A stretch of 64,000 nt of DNA from Trichoplax adhaerens. Its lineage: Eukaryota > Placozoa > Uniplacotomia > Trichoplacea > Trichoplacidae. Location of the stretch: positions 1,331,310 through 1,395,309 of the forward strand of contig NW_002060958.1 of the NCBI RefSeq assembly GCF_000150275.1, read 5' to 3'. Positions 1-14,100 of this stretch are shown here, piece by piece; positions within the stretch are counted from its first letter, which is position 1, and each line of letters starts with the position of its first letter. The position numbers and the translations under genes are program-made. The notes under the pieces are model-generated. The model was not told the DNA's origin. It saw nothing but the letters and a program-made list of their open reading frames with translations, and searched no databases.

Positions 1-3000
1 AGAAGAAAAGTATCTAGCTGTAGAGGTAAATATCCAAAATTTTGTAGCAGCATTTAATTGGTAATGGCGTGATACAAGGCGTATGCAGGCTTACCAGAGA
101 TGGAATGATTATAAACCCGTCATTAGGTGTTTTTATTTAATTTAGTTATACAATATTTAGTTTAAATAAACGAAGGCTAGCATATAATTTATCTGAGATA
201 TTTTATTGATAATAAAATAAAATTTAGACAATGCAGCAATATCAACGTAAGAATCTAATGATGCATCCAGTTGTGACAGCCTATCGACATTTTAAGTGGT
301 ACGATATTGGAATAACAATCATTCAGTCGCTAGATAGTACACTACTGAAAATATTTTTAAGTTTAATCCTATTCTTTGCAGTAAAATTTTACATTTGCAT
401 AACTGTCATTGTCGCTATAGAACTTACTTTAGGTTAATCTTATTTCTATTTCTCGTTATTATCTAGGAACGCCTGCATGAAACATCTATATTATGCCGGA
501 TTACTATTTAGGCTTATTTTTCTAGCCGGAATAGTTATTCCGATCAGCATGAACAACCATGGCTATATTATATTTAGAACAACGTACGATAAAGGTGTCA
601 CGCGATTAAACTTAACTCCAAGTCAATTAAATTATTACGTAAGATTTGTAGAGATACTCGTAATAGTTGATATCAACAATATACATAACTTATATCAGAG
701 ATTATCAGGCGTTACTGGTTATTTCTTATAAATGACATTGTAAAGTATGGTAGTTCATAAGTGTCTATAAAACACATCAGAGAAAGTTAACATAAGACAG
801 TATCATGTATTTATAAAATTTCAGATTAGTCCGTCGATGAGCTCTCGAAATTATATTATTTTTGGCGCTGTTTGCATTGCTGTTATGGCTCATCTGATAC
901 AAATTATAATCTGTGTAAGTATTTTAAAGCATGCAAATATGTTTTAGCATGTAATCTTGCAAACCATGATTTTAACATAGAATTTATGTGGAAGGTTAAG
1001 CACAAAACAAGAAGGAAATTTAAGCGATTGTTAAATTTTGAGCTATATATAAGAAATCAAGATTGAATTATTATATTTATTCTTAAGACATTATTCTATT
1101 TTAGCCTAAGGTATTTTTGAAATCAATAGCTGAAGTTATATGGCAACTATTATTTGAAGGGGCTGCTTTATTCTACTGCCTTCCGTTTGGTACTACTGTG
1201 TATCCGGAAAAAGTACAAATAGGAGCATTAACCGTTTTACTAATGATGCTTACATTTCTGAGCAGCTTAAGAAGGTTTGTTAGTCCACGAAGCTATAGTA
1301 TCGTATATNNNNNNNNNNNNNNNNNNNNNNNNNNNNNNNNNNNNNNNNNNNNNNNNNNNNNNNNNNNNNNNNNNNNNNNNNNNNNNNNNNNNNNNNNNNN
1401 NNNNNNNNNNNNNNNATTGAATTCTTTCCTAAAAGTTTTATTTCATTATTGAAATGTATGCTTCTTAAAATTATTACTTTACAGCAGAGGTAACTAGATT
1501 TAGATCGATTTATATGCACTTCTACGGTCTAACATGATATTACGGCTTTAGATCAATATATTATCGTTGCAGTATTTCCAATCGGTAATTTATGAGTAAT
1601 AATGGACCTAAAAACCATTAATAACTAACAACTTTTGAATTTCAACTCAAATTGGGTTTATGAATATCATAAGTTTATTAGAATTTGTAGCAACAATCTA
1701 ATCACAACTATTTTAAAGATTAGCAAAATGGCAGAACTACTGCTTTTGCTAACCAAACTATCAACTTAAACGAGATTACTTACGAATCTAAGAGCAACTT
1801 ATTCCTAAATCTTCTTACTTTACAATAACTTCACTAAAGTTGAATTGCTGAAGCGCTACACTTATTTAATTGCTACGCAGAGCAGTTGGTGTTAGGTAGT
1901 ACCATAATACTAACTTATCACTATAAAGTATTCCAAATAAGACTTGTAATTAATCGCATATGATAAACCAATTATTCTATAGATTCTCGAATATTAATAA
2001 ATTAATAATCGTAATTTAACTACAAATCGCATCTTTCTACAGTAAATGGTATGTAGCTGTAATAAAACACTAAGACAGGCCAATAATTATAATCTAAATT
2101 AGAATCCAGACCAAAACTTCGTAGCTCACACTGTATTCTACCACAACGTAACATAATTTTGTCACAAAACAGCTTTGCAATGAGATAATGTAATGTACGA
2201 TCAATAAGTCAATTGCTTGAACCTCGTATCAAGGAACGATATCTGCACTACCAGGAACACTTTTGCTCTACTAGCAGACTACTCAAAGACTTAGACGCCT
2301 CGTATTTTACGTCAAACACTAAGTTTAAGAATTAACTTTATTACACGATATACTGCATTTATACACTCTTTCTCAATAGTTCATGAATCACAGTTAGTAC
2401 GATTATCTTTGGAATCATTCACTGAATATAACTATTAATTTCAGTATATGTATATATATCACTGTCATAAAAGTCAGTGCTACATTAAAACATAATATAT
2501 CCAATTAAAAGTTAATTAAACTAGGATAGGCTAGCAAAATTATCCTAACATAGATATTTCTACTCCAAGACATTATATAACACTGTCACAAATTTAAATT
2601 GTATTTTTTATGATAATCGAAACTAGCTGCCAGTTTTATCGAATTGCAGCATGAATAGTATACTTACTTAATATGTCGGTTAATTTACGAACTTACATAG
2701 TGTAATTCATAACAAAATTATGCTACCTAATGTTATTAAATTCTAATCGGAATAAAATAGTCGAGTTTACTATCTACCAGGGTATTAAGTAAAATCTAAT
2801 ATAATTAAACCCAATTAGGTTATTTTTGAAGCTGCAATACTTATTTAAATATAAAAAATTGAAGGAAAATTCTAAAAATTAACCTTCCTTGCACATGACA
2901 GTTAGCATACTTTTATAATTTCTTATTCTTTGGATGAATTTCTTTTGTAGGGCATATAGTATCGGGATTTATATCTCAATGCTATTTACAACATTAAAAA

Positions 3001-5301
3001 CGATCCTTAAAGTATCTTTAACTATGGCACTTTTTCTTCTGGCTTTTTCTGTTGCATTCTACATGTTATTAACCGATATGGTAATAATCTTAGTTACACC
3101 ATAGAGGATAATAAGAATATACATTGGCATAATATGACTATAAATCCACTAATATGATGTTTCATATCTTCATCGCTTGTAGCCTATGTTTTCGAGTGTA
3201 GAATATGGCATATTTCGTATCATGACCATGGTTGCTGGAGATATCAGCTATAGCGAAATATTTGACCATCTATATTCTAATCAAAGGAAGCAAGGGTTGT
3301 GGGTGGTATTTATAGTCTTGACCGGTGTTGTTATCTTCATTAACGTGGCTTTCGCTAATCTGCTGGTAAATTCTTTTATTTGACACACTAATTTAAGTTT
3401 TTAAGTAAATTATTACATAATCTGTTATATGTAAAGAATTCCATAGCTGGTATAAATTTTAAATATTTAACGTATAAAACGAGACTACTTAATTATAAGA
3501 GGTTACTTGGCTTAATATAACCCAGCCAATGTCAATACTAAATTATGAAATTCTATCACAGTATTTAAATTCTTTACGATATTGAATTTCGATACGAAAG
3601 TAGTCATTTTATCTAAAGATACGCATATTTAATCAATGCCAACTTTGCAATTGCCAACATTGAAAGAGCTAAATAAACTAAAAAAATTTACAGGGATACA
3701 GGATAGGATGATAAAATTTTACAATTGGGAAAATTTTCCTATCTAGATATTTGTAAATATTTACTCCATAGCATACACCCTGGTTAAATTAACTGAATCT
3801 CTTTTGTTTGGTATAAAATTTTTTAAAGAAAAAAATTTCTGTATGTCTGTTTGCACAAAAATCATAAAAATTACTCGTCCACTCTGTGTATAGCGATTGA
3901 GGCATTAAGTATCTCCTCTTCGTGGAGCAAGTTAGTTACTACCAACGTATTGCAAAATTAAGTTACAGTTTTTGTAGATTATTGTACTATTTCTTGTCAC
4001 AGTAATCTACTGCGTGTTTTTTGGACCGACGGACTTTTACTCTAATTTTAAGCAAATAAATGATATGATGAATCTATCGACAGCTTCGCTGTTGGCGTCG
4101 ATACAAATACATTTTGCTGTTATTGTAACATGTAAGCTTATATATTATTTTATATTACTAGTTGCATTACTTATGCAAAACTGATACTGTACGCCATGTT
4201 AATAGTCAAGCTTGATTGTTTTCTTTATAATTCTGAATCTAATATTATCAAAGTATACAAAGTTAGCGATTGTTATTTCATGGAAGAAATACCGAAACTT
4301 AAATCAGGGACTGTTAATACTGTAAATCATAACAAGCTTACTTGAGTATTTTTTTATTTTGCAATTTAAATGTTATGAAATCTAAATTCAAATCGATGTA
4401 AATTTCTTAAAGTTGAGAGACTTGCAGTAATAGTATAAGTTTACTGCCCGGAATTGAGGTTGTCACTAACGTTACGGAACCTGTAATTATAGTGTATATT
4501 ATCTATGACTTGATAATGCATTGGATTAATGGATTTAATTTGATTATATTTAGGTAGGTCTAGCTGTCGGAGATATAGCTAAAATTAGAAAAAGTGCAGA
4601 TTTGGCGCTCATTAAACTTGATCTTGAAGCCATAATCGATTTACAAAATTATCGCTTCCCAGCATGGATACAAAAGCGATTATACAAGCCATCTCTCGTT
4701 ATCCAGATTGATAAGGATTCAGGATACTTTAAACGGGTATCCCTCTTTAATAAAATAACTATGTGTTAATTTAATCCTTTTACAATTTATATTTACTTTA
4801 TACAGAAAATTCAGTAAGTTTTTAAGCGTGATTGTATTTGTATTATTTTCGAACGTATTGATTGCAATAGAGGGAATGGTCTCAACTAACGACCAAGTTA
4901 AAGCCTTATCTTCCTAACTATGAACACGTCGATGGCGATACTAATTCAGGTTCTATGCAGCATGAAGTTACTAGACAGCAGTTAGAGTGAGTTTTAGCAT
5001 TTAACTTTATGAAACAATCTATTATTACTTATTTCTAATTTAATAGACGTTGATTGAAATTTTTAACGAATCATTATATGATTCATCATATACAATAGCA
5101 TAAATTTCTCTTATCAGTATTGCCTTGCAAATTATTTTGACTTTTAGTCTGCAAGATTTACGACACCAAGTTCAAGAGATTAAGTCCGATATATCCAATA
5201 AATATGACTTACTACTGACTGCTAAGTCAGACATATCCAATAAATTTGCCTTACTTGACATTAAAATAAATAAACTGCTTGCTGCTCATGAAATACAGTA
5301 A
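1..5301 (+). CDS. TRPA1-type cation channel, gene 1 (5' end outside window)
   Basis: C-terminal half of a TRPA1-like plasma-membrane cation channel. Exons read: 1-25, 228-298, 467-638, 825-914, 1105-1274, 2951-3080, 3183-3365, 4554-4736, 4871-4986, 5148-5301; all phases join without stops and match gene 2 exon for exon. Visible parts: pre-S1 segment (KNLMMHPVV, HFKW), S1 on the 467-638 exon, S2 on 825-914, S3/S4 on 1105-1274, S4-S5 linker and S5 on 2951-3080, pore helix with filter-like GDISY on 3183-3365, S6 with NLLVGLAVGDIAKI across 3365/4554, then a C-terminal coiled coil. The ankyrin repeats must lie upstream of the window. The intron 1275-2950 is about 1.3 kb longer than in gene 2 because it holds an assembly gap and an interspersed repeat. 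The last exon carries an in-frame repeat of the SDISNK segment that gene 2 lacks. Confidence 0.85.
1309..1415. other. Assembly gap (107 N)
   Basis: Run of undetermined bases inside the intron between the S3/S4 and S4-S5 exons of TRPA gene 1. No coding sequence seems to be lost, because the flanking exons join in phase as in the paralogue. Confidence 0.99.
1600..2620 (-). repeat. Interspersed AT-rich repeat, copy A (intronic)
   Basis: The reverse complement of about 2120-2620 matches 9215-9885 closely by eye (for example tagaaatatctatgttagga and ctgttttgtgacag are shared). The reverse complement of about 1600-2100 matches 5750-6190 more loosely. No ORF with transposase-like content was seen, so this is a non-coding or decayed element. 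It is absent from the equivalent intron of TRPA gene 2 (16103-16427), so it entered gene 1 after the duplication or was lost from gene 2. Confidence 0.7.
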
Positions 5302-5350
5302 TGATTAACATTAGCTATCTAGTTAGGTATAATAAATTTTATTAAAAGCA

Positions 5351-5356
5351 AATAAA
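5351..5356 (+). terminator. Polyadenylation signal of TRPA gene 1
   Basis: Canonical AATAAA hexamer 50 bases after the TAA stop at 5299-5301, at the usual distance for a cleavage signal. Cleavage position not visible. Confidence 0.5.
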
Positions 5357-5749
5357 ATCTACACTAATCGACCATTCAAGCATTAAGTGTAGCATCTTAA
5401 ACACTTATAAATCTTTTACGTGTGAATTTATTTATATAAACCCTATTTCATGTGTAATCAAGATTAATTTCAGAGTTCTTTTTTAAAATTTAAATTGCAA
5501 TAAATTTTATAGATTTTTAAAATGAACCAGTTTGGCTTAATCACAATACATTTTAATTAATATCAAAGTATCGTATATTGTGAACTCAGCTACTTTACTT
5601 GGGATAAAAGTTAGAAATATTAGGTAGCATAAATTTGTTAAGAATTATGCGATGTAAAATCCTAATTTAATTAAGCGTTGTATTTACTTGCTTTAATATT
5701 CATGCTTTAGTTATTACAGAGCTGATAGCTAATTTAATGATAAATAAAT

Positions 5750-6190
5750 GTTCTGATCTGGGTTCTAATTTAAGGTTGTTGTTCTATCTTAGCAAATTTT
5801 TATGGTTCTATTCTGCATACCTTAGAAAGAAACAATTTGTAGTTAGATTATGATTATTATTGATTTAGTAATTTCGGGAACCTAGGATAAACTTTATCTT
5901 ATTATATATGACTGCTAGTTCAATTTAGATTACTCTAGAACGATAAGTTGATAATTTGGTACTATCAACAGCTCCGCGTAGCATATTGAGGAAGTATAGC
6001 TCAGCAGTTTTAGCGCAGTAAAGTAAGAAGGTATAGGTTAGAATATTCCTAAAATTGTGACTAAATTCAATTTTTGATGATTTGATTGGTTAAGGTATTA
6101 GATCTGCCCTTTTATAACTCTTTTAAGTGATTCTTAAGATTATTGTTAGCAATTAAAAGTAACCTACTATTTTGAAAATCTACACTTAAC
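5750..6190 (+). repeat. Interspersed AT-rich repeat, copy B (intergenic)
   Basis: Diverged match, in opposite orientation, to about 1600-2100 of copy A. Shared blocks include caatttgtagttagattatga-like and gataagtt..atttggtact-like stretches and a gtaaagtaagaag block. Similarity is visible but clearly lower than between copies A and C. No coding content recognised. Confidence 0.5.
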
Positions 6191-8152
6191 TTAAATTGCA
6201 ATTCAATCTAGTTAATTATAATAATTTTTTGTCTATTGTTACTCGTAATACTATAAATAGTGTCTTCTCAAAAATAATCATATCTTACTAATCTAGTAGT
6301 AAGGTCAGTTCTAAATTTGCTGTCGAGCCATTTATTCATAATTCTGGCTTATATTAATTAAAGTATCACAATACAAATCTTAATGTAATAACGTATTTAG
6401 CGCGAACTGTATCTCGAAATCTTTATATAAATCTCTCAATATAGGCACTTAGATAATCTACAATCTACCATATAAGCTTGACTAGAAATTCTCGTTATAA
6501 TTTTACAATCGTAATCTTGAATTAAATTGGGACTGTACTACAAATTCTTTCTATAATTTAGTAGTTTGCTCCATAATGAATACATCATTTAATATTATAC
6601 ATTTTAGTACTTTTAATAGGCCAGCGCTGCCATTTCGATTATGGACTGCATTCAGAAACTTAATTTATATTAAAATGTATGTTACATTCTAATCTGCGAG
6701 CTTATGGTATAATCAGATATGACTTCGTAAAGACAGTCATTATAATTAAAGTACTGTATAAAATCTACGTTTTCGTGAATGAAATTTATGGTCAATCTAT
6801 TATAAGATTTTATTTATACTTTTAATATATAATTTTAAAAGCCTTTAAGTAACTCTTCGGATTATAATTTGATGATTTAGTTTGGGATAAAATACATATC
6901 GATTTCGGAACGTTTGAAATCAGTTGATTAATTTCTAGTATTTAAATTTGAAGTTGTAAACATGCTTATACTGTAGACAGCGATTAATAAAAGCAGGCCT
7001 GCACTGTTTCTAAATCGTTTTATTACAGATATTCTATTCAAAATAACCTATAAAATACTAATACTTTTGCACTTTTCTGTTAATTAAAATATAATTTTAA
7101 TCAATTTAAACGGTAATTGCGGACTCTATTTTAGATTAACATTTCGATAGTAACTCAGCGTATGCCGTTATATTGGAACTAAATTAAGGTACTGCTTTTT
7201 TATGAAGAGCTGCTAGGAGCCAACAATTTATCTTTCGTGCGAGCGTCAATGCTATATGGTGCCTTACCGAAGTAATTCAATTAGTATCGGCTGGATAATA
7301 TTAACGATGGAATAACCTTTCATGACATAGCTCTGACTTGTATAGTATAATTCAATAAGAAATCATGACCTTTCCGTCATCATATGAATACAATAGGCTA
7401 ATTATAAGGTTACTATTATTCAAGTATATTTGTTGACTCCATGTTTTATTCACAAATAATTACTAATTCTATAGCTAATTTAAATTAGATGCCCATTATT
7501 AATGCAGTCAGTAATGATTGACTGTCATGTTATCCTAATTACCGCAGCCATCTTAATAGTTTTCTTGACCAATTGCTGTTCAGTAGGATTAATAAAAATT
7601 GATCATGGCTTATAAAGCGGTGTTGGAAAGCTACACTAGACGTCTGTAATTAATATTTAATAATCTATAGTATAGTTGTAGCATAAAGAAAGGAAAAATT
7701 TTCGACATATTGCAAATAATTGATGAATATAAAATTGATTCTATTAGTCGTTGGAAATAATCCCCCTGTCGTAAAGCATTTGAAAAACTGGATTGCAATA
7801 AGTCAAGAAGTTCTCGGTAATTATTATTCGCTTAAGATTTAAAGTTTTTCACTTAGAGATAAGTTACATAATATTTTTATGTAATAGTAGCTTTTATAAC
7901 AGTTGATCATTCTATTGGAAACTATTAAATTAGATAGATGTTACGGCAACTTTGAATACCATTAAACAAAGCTAGCTAACCATTAATCAGCTTTCTGTTT
8001 ACTACTATAAAGGATCGAAAAAATTTAATTTTCTTTCTTTGAATTAGCAGAAGGCTAGTTTAAGATGGCTGCTGTTTGAGAAAAATACTGATATTATAAC
8101 GTTTAATATCGGAAAATAATTGTTAACAAGATCGTGGAGATACAAATTTAGT

Positions 8153-11100
8153 ATGGATTCTAGCAATATCGATGAAGTAGAACATGAAAATGACTCTAAT
8201 GTCAATAATATAGTAGAGTTGGTTGTACCTAAGCAAATAACGCCACTTGCTTCGGCAATCTTAACCGAAAAGAAAACTGATCATGTCAAACCGTTAAGTA
8301 AAGGTAGCATCAACATTACTTATACAGGTAGCTGCACTAAAAGTTCACGATTATACTCGAACTGGACAAAAAAGCGATCAAGGAAAAAGAGTGGAATTCA
8401 TGATATTCAAGATACGCTAGGCAAAATTGTAGGTGTTGGATTAGCTACGGTGGTCGGCAAGAGCTTTCGAGATATCTACGAGGTCTACAGGATAATATCT
8501 TACTATTACATTTATCTATTTTTCTATCTGAATAACTCATATTCGTAATCAATACTCGTACGTTCATTTTAGTCTTAATTAACGGGAATAATAGATCAAA
8601 ATGAAAAAATAATCTCAAATCAATTGCGATTTACGTACCATCTTAAATGAAAGTCAATTGTTCAGTAGGCAATCAAAATCAGTTTTAATAAGTTAAGTTG
8701 CTCTAATACATTCTATTTACTACTATTACAAGTAGAGTTAATACATAATATCCTGAAGTCAATTTCAGTTTTATTCGTCCAGCAAGAGCTATCATACAGA
8801 GTCATAATAGATAGAAGTTATCCTGATACTTTTCTTTGTTTCAACGTAGAAAATTTATCCTCTATCTTTCCATATTAAACAATAATTAGATTAGAAGGCA
8901 AAGTGTAGTACTTTATAATAGCTTTCAGTCGCAATCGAAATTTCATCAGTATTCACAAGGCTTTATCGTTGACTATTTTTCCATATAGTATCTTAATGGT
9001 GAATAGTAAATGTTTTAATCTCGAACTGGAACATACAGGTTCCTTTAAATATTCTTGATTAGAATTCGCGATTTTATAATATATTATCTTTACTATAAGA
9101 AGCCTGCAATATTTAATAGTTTTGGATCACACACCAAAGTACTACTAACGTCTACAATCGCCAGCTATAACGGACTATAAATTACTATAACTATATGATG
9201 AAGGCCTTAAGATTTGACAAAGGAATGTGTAACAGTGTTATATACTGTATTAGAGTAGAAATATCTATGTTAGGATAATTCTGCTAGCCTATCCTAATTT
9301 AGTTAACTTCTAATTTGGATATACTGTGCTTTAATATAGCATTGACTTTTTATGACAGTGACACATGTACATATACTGAAATTAATAGTTATACTAGGGA
9401 ACGCAAATCATCTACCTACAGTTCGAATCATTGCGATTGTAACTTACTTATGATAGATTGTAAATTATCGTGGAAATAAATATTCCGTGATAGGACATAT
9501 CGTAATCTGACTATTATGTATTAGTCATCAGATATCTATATTCATAAATACTGTTGTCTGCATTAAGGGAACAGTAGCTATAATTAATATCTAATTCAGT
9601 AAACAATTCCAAAGTTAATCGTACTAACTATTACTCATGAACTATTGAGGAATAGTATATAAATGCAGTATATCGTGTAATAAAGAGGATTCTCAAACTT
9701 AGTGTTTAACGTAAAATACGAGGCGACTAAGTCTTTGTGTAGTTTGCTAGCAGAGCAAAAGTGTTTCTGATAGTGCAGATATCGTTCCTTGATACGTGGT
9801 TCAAGGAATGGACTTATTGATCGTACATTACGTTATCTTGTTGTAAAGCTGTTTTGTGACAGAGTGTTATTCCACAGTTTTGATCTACCCACATAGAAAT
9901 TCTGATGCAATATTTTACGATAAAATATTGTACTATGGAAAAGATAGCTAGATGAATTATCTCTTCTTCTTAATATAAAATGCTTAGTGTAAATAAATAT
10001 TATAATTAAATTAAACGTAAGTCTTCTATTAGTATAATATCTCTCTTTTTGACTTTGATTTAGGTTGCTCGACTTGGTCTTGTTCAGGAGCTCATTGAAC
10101 TACTTGAAATTTCTTACTATCGTGATAGAATCAATTATCAAGATAAGGAAAATTGGACTTTGATGCATTATGCAGCTCAATATAATCATGTGTCAGTTAT
10201 TCAGACACTTCTTCAATACGGAGCAGGTAAAATATTTAATTTGACAGAGAAAGGAATAAATCTACTTTCAGTTTAGTTGTTTATTGAACTAGATTTGCTA
10301 GTAATACAAGAAGAAACTTCCTTGTTACATGTCTATAACTTTAAAATACAACATCAGTGAAATTGTAGACTTATTTCTTTTCTTATGTAGACATTAATTG
10401 TAAAGGAGGTCGCGATTCTTCCAGTCCTTTGCATTTAGCAGCACAATATGATGCAGTTAATGCCACAGCAACGCTTTTACAGTATAATGCCATTATTGAT
10501 ATTGAAGATGGAAATAAAAGTACTCCATTACATCGATCTTGTCAACAAGATCATCCTAAAGTTATTAAAGTAGGTTCGGCATTGACAAGATGGAAGTAAG
10601 GTTACGTTAAGTAAATCAGTATATAGCGTTATTTACAAATATCTTGTGAAATATGCCATTCAGCGTAATAGATAAGTTAGAAAATGTCGAGTGGAAACAA
10701 TTGACTAATTAGAGGGCAAATAATGTATTTACTTAAAGTAGAGTATCATTGAGGTTATATATTTATGTGTAAGCACGTTTTGCAACCGATACCATCAAAA
10801 TTGACTCGTTATAACATACTGTATGAGACTCTTAACTTCGATATAACTCGTAGAATTGTAAAATTGGTTTAGAGGTATTAAAATCTGGAAATATCGTTAT
10901 CCACTTATCCGCAACTCTAGGACGAATAAATGTATTTAACACCTATTCAGGCGTTATTTAGTACCTTTAAAAATATTCCGTATAGATGTACAATTCGGCT
11001 ATATGCTATATAAAAATCTCTCATTGTGTCATTGTACCGTAGTAGTTTGCGATAAAAATATATATTTTCTTAATTCATAGTTAATTCTGATGGAAGCACA

Positions 11101-14100
11101 GCGACAAAGTAAAGCAAAATTTATAGTTAATTATCCCGATTTTGAAAAAACGACTCCATTACACAGAATAGCGTTTTACGGGAGTCGAAATTCTTGTCAA
11201 ATCCTGGTTAGTAGATATTACTTGGTGTGATTGTAATAATGAATAATTTATTAAATTTTGTTACAAATTTAAACTATGAATTTATGATATCCTATTGATG
11301 ATGAAGAATTTATAATACTGATTTCCTCCAATAATTTAGATAGAGTATGGTGCTGATATTCACTTAGAAGATATCTCTGGTAAAACAGCAATTCATATCG
11401 CGGCTCTATTTAAAAATATTGAAGTTGCTCAACTCCTAATGGAATATGGTAGTGCCTCATAGAACTTAATTATCGACTTCATCCTATGTATCATAAATTA
11501 CTATTCTTTATGAACTATTTCATGCACTATATAGCGAAGGCTGGTTAATACTGTATGAATTATAAACTTATATTTGGGCTCGTTTCGAGTTATTATTAGT
11601 ATCATAATGTGAATTCCAAATTTTACTGTAATTAATCTTACTGTAGTGGAGAAATCAGGACAACAGAATCTTATGAAAGAGCTGGATAATAATGGCTTCA
11701 CTCCGTTTCATATAGCTGTGTCTTCAGGATGCATAGAGGTAATAACTTGATAATCTTTAATTTTCTACATTAAGTATAAATTAATAATAGAGATTAAAAC
11801 TATAGTTAAGTACCTTATCTGTGTAAATCACTAATAATATCTAACATTTGATTCTTTCTTATAAATTTTTTAAAATAGCTAACGGACTTATTCTTTAATA
11901 ACAACACTTTTGTTGAAGAGCAAACGGTTAGTCCATGGTTGCTAATTATTTAAAATTTTATTTGAATGATATACATTGCGTACCGTACTATTACGTGTTA
12001 TTTAATATTCATATTATATTAGATATGAAATTGATCACTAAGATAAATAATGCAACCTTAATAAATCGCATTTAAGATATTTTGAAGTTAACATTATCTA
12101 TAAAGAACAAAGCATTTGAAATCAAACTACTCAAACTAACTGATAAATCGATAATAGGAGGTCAAATATCTCAGTTGATTGATATATTCATATTAGTTCC
12201 ATCATGCTATCGTTAACTGAATTTACGCATTTTATGTTGTTGTTTTAGAGCCAGATGCTAACTCCTATCCATATAGCTGCCAAAAACGGATTTTGTGATA
12301 TAGCTGAATTACTCATTAAACATCACTGTAACGTCAATGCTACGGATAATTTAGGAAAGACAGCTCTACACCATGCAGCAACTAGCAATGATAGTAAAAT
12401 GATAGAAATCATTCTAGAAAATGTAAGTTTAAATACACGGTAGAAAAACCAAATATACCTTCTTGACCAGATACTCAGGGATAATATTCGTATCTTACTC
12501 GATATTCTGACATGATATTTATTATTTATTAAATATTCTTTGTAAGAGCGGAGAACTTGAAGCAGTTGACAAAAATGAGATGACTCCGCTGCTGCTCGCG
12601 GCCTATCGTGGTCGTAAGAAATCTGTAAAGTGTTTGTTAGATCATTATGCGAACATCTTAGCTCAGGATCTTTGCGGTAGAACAGCTATGCATTTGGTTG
12701 CACATCAACAAAATACGGCTATCTTAAAGTTAATTATGGAGGTAATGGTAAAAATTTCAGCTAGAACATATCATTCTGTATTGATTACAATTATCTATTG
12801 CGTTGGTTTAGAGTAACGGTGAACAGTTAATCCATCTTCCTGACAAGAATGGCGTAACACCTCTCTTTATTGCAGCAGAGCAGGGTTCCGTTGCAGTACG
12901 TAAATGATTTATCATTATAACATATTGACAATAAATCGCTATTTCGATAATATTTTACGATATATGATACCTGATGTTAAAGATGTAGATAGAATTCGTT
13001 TTAATTAAAGTTACTGTCGTAGATTCACATTTATATAGCATGTTACAGGTGCTGTAATCGCTATAAATAAATAAATGATACTATATAAATATTATTTTGA
13101 TAGTGAATTAGCATATTCCGAAGCTATCTCACGAAGATTTGTCTTAGATGGGAATTTTATTCTTACATAAAGCTCGGATATTCTACTATTTCTCTAGACG
13201 CTTAAAGAATTATGGGCAAAATCTCCGAAAGCTGATGTTCAAGATCAGTATAAAAATACAATACTCCATGTTGCGGCTAAGAATAACCATCGCGATACGG
13301 TTTGGTATATACTAAAATGTATAAGCCAAGATATTAACGCTAGAAATAATTTCGGCCAAAGACCAATCCATTTGGCCGCTAAATATGGCCATTATAGGAT
13401 TATCGTTTTATTAAGTGATGCAGGATCAGAACTTAACGATAGGTATGCATTTAGATACTTCTACATTTATTATAGTCTGGAGAATGATGGTTTTAGAACG
13501 TCAATATTGTATGTTTAGAATGAATTTCGGATGTAGTAAGATATGTAGCTATTATTCGTCTTGATGTGCTACAATAGTTCAATGTTAATGAAATCTATCA
13601 TGCTAAATTCAGTTAAATATCAGACATACTAGCTGTAGCTATTGGTTGCTTATTTTTTTCACTGTAGTATTTTCTTTCGTCTAAAAATGGTAGGGATAGT
13701 TTTTCTCATTCGTCCCTACATTACTGTGTGCAAGGCGGCCATTTAGCTTCGACCAAGTTACTACTTGAAAAAGAAGTCGAAATTAACATTACAGACAAGA
13801 ACGGTGTAAGCTGGTGTTTATTTTGTCAGCTTTAGTAAGATATTTACGTTGTCTAATAATGATTTATCATCATAACGTAATAATTTTCCTTTTACTGTCT
13901 ATATAAAAAATTGTATCAGAATACTCCTTTACATTTGGCTTGTTCTTACGGTTATTCTGATCTTGCGAAACTTCTTCTTGAACATGGAGCCGATCCTACT
14001 TTAACTAATTGTTATGGACAAAATTGCCTTGATGTATCTATTGATAGCGATCAAGTAGAGATTAGTTCTATAATAATTAAAAGTAAATCGTAAGTATGAA

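Larger units (their letters stand above)
5302..8152. other. Spacer between the two TRPA genes
   Basis: AT-rich DNA with no supported exon. It holds the poly(A) signal of gene 1 and repeat copy B. The region directly before 8153 should contain the promoter and 5' UTR of gene 2, but no TATA box or initiator stands out. Confidence 0.5.

Noticed and set aside
8120-8152. N-terminal extension of TRPA gene 2 from a TTG codon
   Set aside because: No ATG in the extension; the first ATG in frame is 8153.
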